60,716 bases of DNA from Hydrogenophaga sp. (lineage in GTDB: Bacteria; Pseudomonadota; Gammaproteobacteria; Burkholderiales; Burkholderiaceae_C). A model generated the notes under the pieces. That model ran no database searches. It was not told the DNA's origin and was given only the letters and a program-made list of their open reading frames with translations. Shown here in pieces: positions 57,898 to 60,716 of this stretch. Positions within the stretch are counted from its first letter, which is position 1. The number at the start of each line of letters is the position of its first letter. Location: NCBI RefSeq assembly GCF_025699295.1, contig NZ_JAILWB010000027.1, positions 1-60,716 on the forward strand, read 5' to 3'. Position numbers and translations under genes: made by a program.

Positions 57898-59598
57898 ATG
57901 ACCCGTCCCTGGCTTGCCCAATACCCCGAAGGTGTTCCTCACGACGTGGCGCCGGAACGCTACCGTTCGCTGACCGCGCTGCTCGAAGAGTCCTTCAAGC
58001 AGCACGCGCGTCAGCCCGTCTGCGTCTGCATGGAAAGCTGGATGAACTATGGCGAGCTCGACGAACTCAGTGCCGCGCTGGGTGCCTGGCTGCAGGCGCG
58101 CGGCCTGGTGCCGGGCGCGCGCGTTGCGGTCATGCTGCCCAACGTCCCGCAGTTCCTGATTGCCATGGCCGCCATCGTGCGCGCGGGCTATACCGTGGTC
58201 AACGTCAACCCGCTGTACACCGCACGGGAGCTCGAGCACCAGCTCAAGGACTCGGGCGCCCAGGCCATCGTCATCCTGGAGAACTTCGCCCACACGCTGC
58301 AAGAGGTGATCGATCAGACTTCGGTCGAGCACGTGGTGGTGTCCGGCCTGGGTGACCAGCTCGGATTCTGGCGCGGACGCTGGATCACCTTTGCCGTTCG
58401 ACATCTGGCCCGGATGGTGCCCGCCTACAAGCTGCCCATCGACGGGCCTCTAGGTGCCCGCACCATTGTGGACTTCCGCCAAGCCCTGGCGAGGGGCGCT
58501 GACATGCACCTCAAGCCCGGCGCCCAAACCCTGGACTCTGTCGCATTCCTGCAGTACACCGGCGGTACCACAGGCCTGTCCAAGGGCGCCGTACTCACCC
58601 ATCGCAACATCATCGCCGCCATCCTGCAGGCTGAAGCCTGGTTCCAGCCTGCACTGCGTCGCGTCGGCGACCTGCGTGCCGTCAACGGCATTGCCGCGCT
58701 GCCGCTGTATCACATCTTTGCCCTCACGCTGAGTCTGCTCACCATCCGCTGGGGCGCGCACATGACGCTGGTACCCAATCCCCGGGATGTCCCGCGGTTG
58801 GTGGATACGCTCAAGCGCCGACCATTCCATTTGCTGCCAGCAGTCAACACCCTGTTCAATGCCTTGCTGCAGAACCCGCAGTTCCGGCAGCTGGATTTCT
58901 CGTCTCTTGCACTTTCCCAAGCGGGCGGCATGGCTGCCTCCGAAGGCACTGCGCGCCAGTGGAAGGCGGTCACAGGCTGCACCATGGTGGAAGGCTGGGG
59001 CATGAGCGAGACCTGCGCCATCGGCACCAACAACCCGGTCACAGCTGAGCATTTCAGCGGCACCATCGGTTTGCCTCTGCCTGGAATCGATATTGCCATC
59101 AAGGACGAAGAAGGTCGCAATCTGGCGCCAGGCGAGGCGGGCGAAATCTGCATCAAGGGACCCAACGTCATGACGGGCTACTACAACCAGGCCGAAGAAA
59201 CCGCCCAGGCCTTCACTTCCGACGGCTTCATGCGCACCGGCGACGTGGGCGTGATGGATGCCCAGGGCTTCACACGCATCGTCGACCGCAAGAAGGACAT
59301 GATTCTGGTATCTGGCTTCAACGTGTTTCCCAGCGAGCTCGAGAATGTCATCTCACTATGTCCGGGCGTGCTCGAGTGCGCCGCTATCGGCATTGCCGAC
59401 GACAAACAGGGTGAAGCGGTCAAGGTGTTCGTGGTCCGGTCCGACCCGGCATTGCGCGAAGAGGACGTGACCCGCTATTGCGAACAGAATCTGACGGGTT
59501 ACAAGCGGCCCAAGCTCATTGAGTTCCGTGACGAGCTGCCCAAGAGCAATGTCGGGAAGATCCTGCGTCGAGCACTGCGAACACCCGCAGCGCATTGA
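57898..59598 (+). CDS. fadD: Long-chain fatty acid-CoA ligase
   Basis: The 566-residue AMP-forming acyl-CoA synthetase activates fatty acids. It carries the P-loop FLQYTGGTTGLSKGAVLTHRN near residue 217, VEGWGMSETCAIGTNNP (motif II), DGFMRTGDVGVMDAQGFTRIVDRKKDMILVSGFNVFPSELENVISL (FadD-type), and the catalytic Lys in LPKSNVGKILRRALR. It matches bacterial FadD closely. ATG 57898 starts MTRPWLAQYPEGVPHDVAPERYRSL. The stop is followed 32 bases later by the MBL hydrolase ATG, suggesting one transcript. Confidence 0.95.
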   Translation: MTRPWLAQYPEGVPHDVAPERYRSLTALLEESFKQHARQPVCVCMESWMNYGELDELSAALGAWLQARGLVPGARVAVMLPNVPQFLIAMAAIVRAGYTVVNVNPLYTARELEHQLKDSGAQAIVILENFAHTLQEVIDQTSVEHVVVSGLGDQLGFWRGRWITFAVRHLARMVPAYKLPIDGPLGARTIVDFRQALARGADMHLKPGAQTLDSVAFLQYTGGTTGLSKGAVLTHRNIIAAILQAEAWFQPALRRVGDLRAVNGIAALPLYHIFALTLSLLTIRWGAHMTLVPNPRDVPRLVDTLKRRPFHLLPAVNTLFNALLQNPQFRQLDFSSLALSQAGGMAASEGTARQWKAVTGCTMVEGWGMSETCAIGTNNPVTAEHFSGTIGLPLPGIDIAIKDEEGRNLAPGEAGEICIKGPNVMTGYYNQAEETAQAFTSDGFMRTGDVGVMDAQGFTRIVDRKKDMILVSGFNVFPSELENVISLCPGVLECAAIGIADDKQGEAVKVFVVRSDPALREEDVTRYCEQNLTGYKRPKLIEFRDELPKSNVGKILRRALRTPAAH

Positions 59599-59630
59599 GT
59601 CACATTGCTTCAATCTTTTCCGCCCGCCAC

Positions 59631-60593
59631 ATGAATCCCGCTTCCACCGGGGTACCGAGCGCCGAGGTCTCATTGGTTCTGGCTCAAGCGGGCGTCACAT
59701 GCCTGGAGCGAGGATGGCTGTCTGCGAACAACGTTTTGATCCGCGGCAACGGGCCTACTGCCCTGGTGGACTCGGGCTACTCGTCGCACGCCGGTCAGAC
59801 CGTCGCACTTGTGGATGCAGCACTCAACGGGCGCTGTCTGGACCTCTTGCTCAACACCCACCTGCACAGCGACCATTGCGGTGGCAATGCTGCGCTTCAG
59901 GCGAGTCATCCCACACTGAAGACATTGATCCCGCCTGGACAGGCCCCATCCGTCGCCAATTGGGACCCCGTCGCGCTGAGCTTTGAACCTACAGGGCAGT
60001 GTTGTCCTCGATTCGTGCATGACGGTCTGCTGCACCCTGGCACCTCCGTGCGGCTCGGCTCCCTGGACTGGGAGATTCATGCCGCCAAGGGACATGACCC
60101 ACACTCCGTCGTCCTGTTTCAGCGGACGCACCGCCTCCTGCTGTCGGCAGATGCGCTGTGGGAGAACGGTTTTGGCGTCGTCTTCCCCGAGCTTGAGGGT
60201 ATCTCGGCCTTCGACGAAGTGGCGGACACACTGGATCTGATCGAAACACTCGAACCTGCCGTCGTCATTCCCGGCCATGGCGCGGTCTTTCAGGATGCCT
60301 CTGCGGCATTGTCAAGGGCGCGCAGCCGCCTTGATCAGTTCGTACGAAACCCCGAAAAGCACGCCAGGCATGCCCTCAAGGTCTTGCTCAAGTTCAAGCT
60401 GCTGGAATGGCAGTCGGTATCCATTGAGGTGATGCACGAGTGGGTTTTGAGGACCGACTATTTTGCGCAGGTCATGCCCGTAGATGCCCTGGCAAGCGCG
60501 GCTCAGAGCCTGGCATGGCTCGAAGAACTGCTGTCCGAACTTGAGCGCAGCCAGGCTCTTTCCAGAGACGGCCACACCATCACCAACCGGTAG
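59631..60593 (+). CDS. MBL-fold metallo-hydrolase
   Basis: A 320-residue metallo-beta-lactamase-fold hydrolase: LVDSGYSSHAG and the metal motif LNTHLHSDHCGGNAAL (HxHxDH), then HAAKGHDPHSVVLF with the next His, and VVIPGHGAVFQDASAAL. An extra C-terminal helical domain resembles MBL proteins acting on thioesters or glutathione adducts, but no substrate can be named. ATG 59631 is preferred; a TTG 12 codons upstream overlaps the fadD stop. It probably shares the fadD transcript. Confidence 0.88.
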   Translation: MNPASTGVPSAEVSLVLAQAGVTCLERGWLSANNVLIRGNGPTALVDSGYSSHAGQTVALVDAALNGRCLDLLLNTHLHSDHCGGNAALQASHPTLKTLIPPGQAPSVANWDPVALSFEPTGQCCPRFVHDGLLHPGTSVRLGSLDWEIHAAKGHDPHSVVLFQRTHRLLLSADALWENGFGVVFPELEGISAFDEVADTLDLIETLEPAVVIPGHGAVFQDASAALSRARSRLDQFVRNPEKHARHALKVLLKFKLLEWQSVSIEVMHEWVLRTDYFAQVMPVDALASAAQSLAWLEELLSELERSQALSRDGHTITNR

Positions 60594-60614
60594 CAGAGGC
60601 TGAAGGTCGGTACC

Positions 60615-60636
60615 GTGGAAACCCGGGGGTTTCCAC
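60615..60636 (+). terminator. Hairpin after the MBL hydrolase gene
   Basis: A perfect 10-base stem GTGGAAACCC / GGGTTTCCAC with a GG loop lies 22 bases after the stop codon. A T tract is absent. Confidence 0.6.
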
Positions 60637-60663
60637 GCATGCAACAACCAAGCGGTCGATAAA

Positions 60664-60705
60664 AGCCCAAACCCCCAGGCACCGGGAGGCACGAGGGGGT
60701 TTGGG
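60664..60705. repeat. Inverted repeat at the right edge
   Basis: CCCAAACCCCC (60666-60676) and GGGGGTTTGGG (60695-60705) form an 11-base stem around an 18-base loop. No gene lies in the last 123 bases of the window. Confidence 0.6.
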
Positions 60706-60716
60706 GGGCTGGGTAA

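Overview
The window is a high-GC, tightly packed bacterial chromosome segment. The gene set suggests a beta-proteobacterium of the Burkholderiales, most likely Comamonadaceae (Hydrogenophaga- or Acidovorax-like). The signs are a double-length UvrA, the LiuR-controlled leucine pathway, an 'FFLEELY' protein, DUF1289, DUF1304 and DUF4126 proteins, and G/C-rich intergenic repeats built around CCCCTTGAGGGG. The family assignment is an inference. I see no rRNA, tRNA, CRISPR array, transposase or phage gene. No stretch longer than about 230 bases lacks a gene. The left edge cuts through a gene and the right edge lies in hairpin-rich non-coding DNA.

Layout. 1-5.0 kb: a tandem-duplicated UvrA, cut by the window edge and frameshifted at its middle linker. 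5.2-6.8 kb: an orphan branched-chain amino acid binding protein and a universal stress protein. 6.9-12.8 kb: a two-subunit NAD-dependent molybdenum/tungsten formate dehydrogenase with a divergent ModE-like regulator. 12.8-18.0 kb: a DsbA-type isomerase, a DUF1289 protein, a leucine-rich-repeat protein, a degraded gene remnant, YbaK and a 634-residue unknown protein. 18.0-27.95 kb: the first leucine-degradation block (methylcrotonyl-CoA carboxylase, hydratase, HMG-CoA lyase, an acyl-CoA dehydrogenase) with a divergent AraC-type regulator. 27.9-36.0 kb: HAD phosphatase, YchJ, rhodanese, SLC13 permease, UspA, GST and the Trk potassium system. 36.1-42.5 kb: the second leucine/acyl-CoA block (isovaleryl-CoA dehydrogenase, thioesterase, thiolase, another acyl-CoA dehydrogenase, carbonic anhydrase) ending in the MerR regulator LiuR. 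42.6-53.9 kb: mostly housekeeping genes (YgjP, PlsC, GmhB, GlyS, GlyQ, Lnt, CorC) plus an unknown 483-residue protein. 53.5-60.6 kb: phenylalanine/tyrosine catabolism (hpd, phhA) with a divergent Lrp regulator, then a lipase-like hydrolase, an FFLEELY protein, FadD and an MBL hydrolase.

How it fits together. The two Liu blocks plus FadD and the thiolase describe leucine and acyl-CoA breakdown to acetyl-CoA and acetoacetate. PhhA and Hpd feed phenylalanine and tyrosine toward homogentisate. Formate dehydrogenase supplies NADH from formate. Three regulatory sites are readable: LiuR operators (one inside a MerR-type long promoter spacer), a dyad between the Lrp gene and hpd, and a four-repeat PhoB-box-like array upstream of the unknown 483-residue gene.

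The most unusual points are palindromic elements carried in frame inside uvrA and fdsA, the apparent Pho control of an unrecognised protein, a leucine-rich-repeat gene followed by the decayed tail of a neighbour's paralogue, and a GmhB lacking its motif-IV aspartate.
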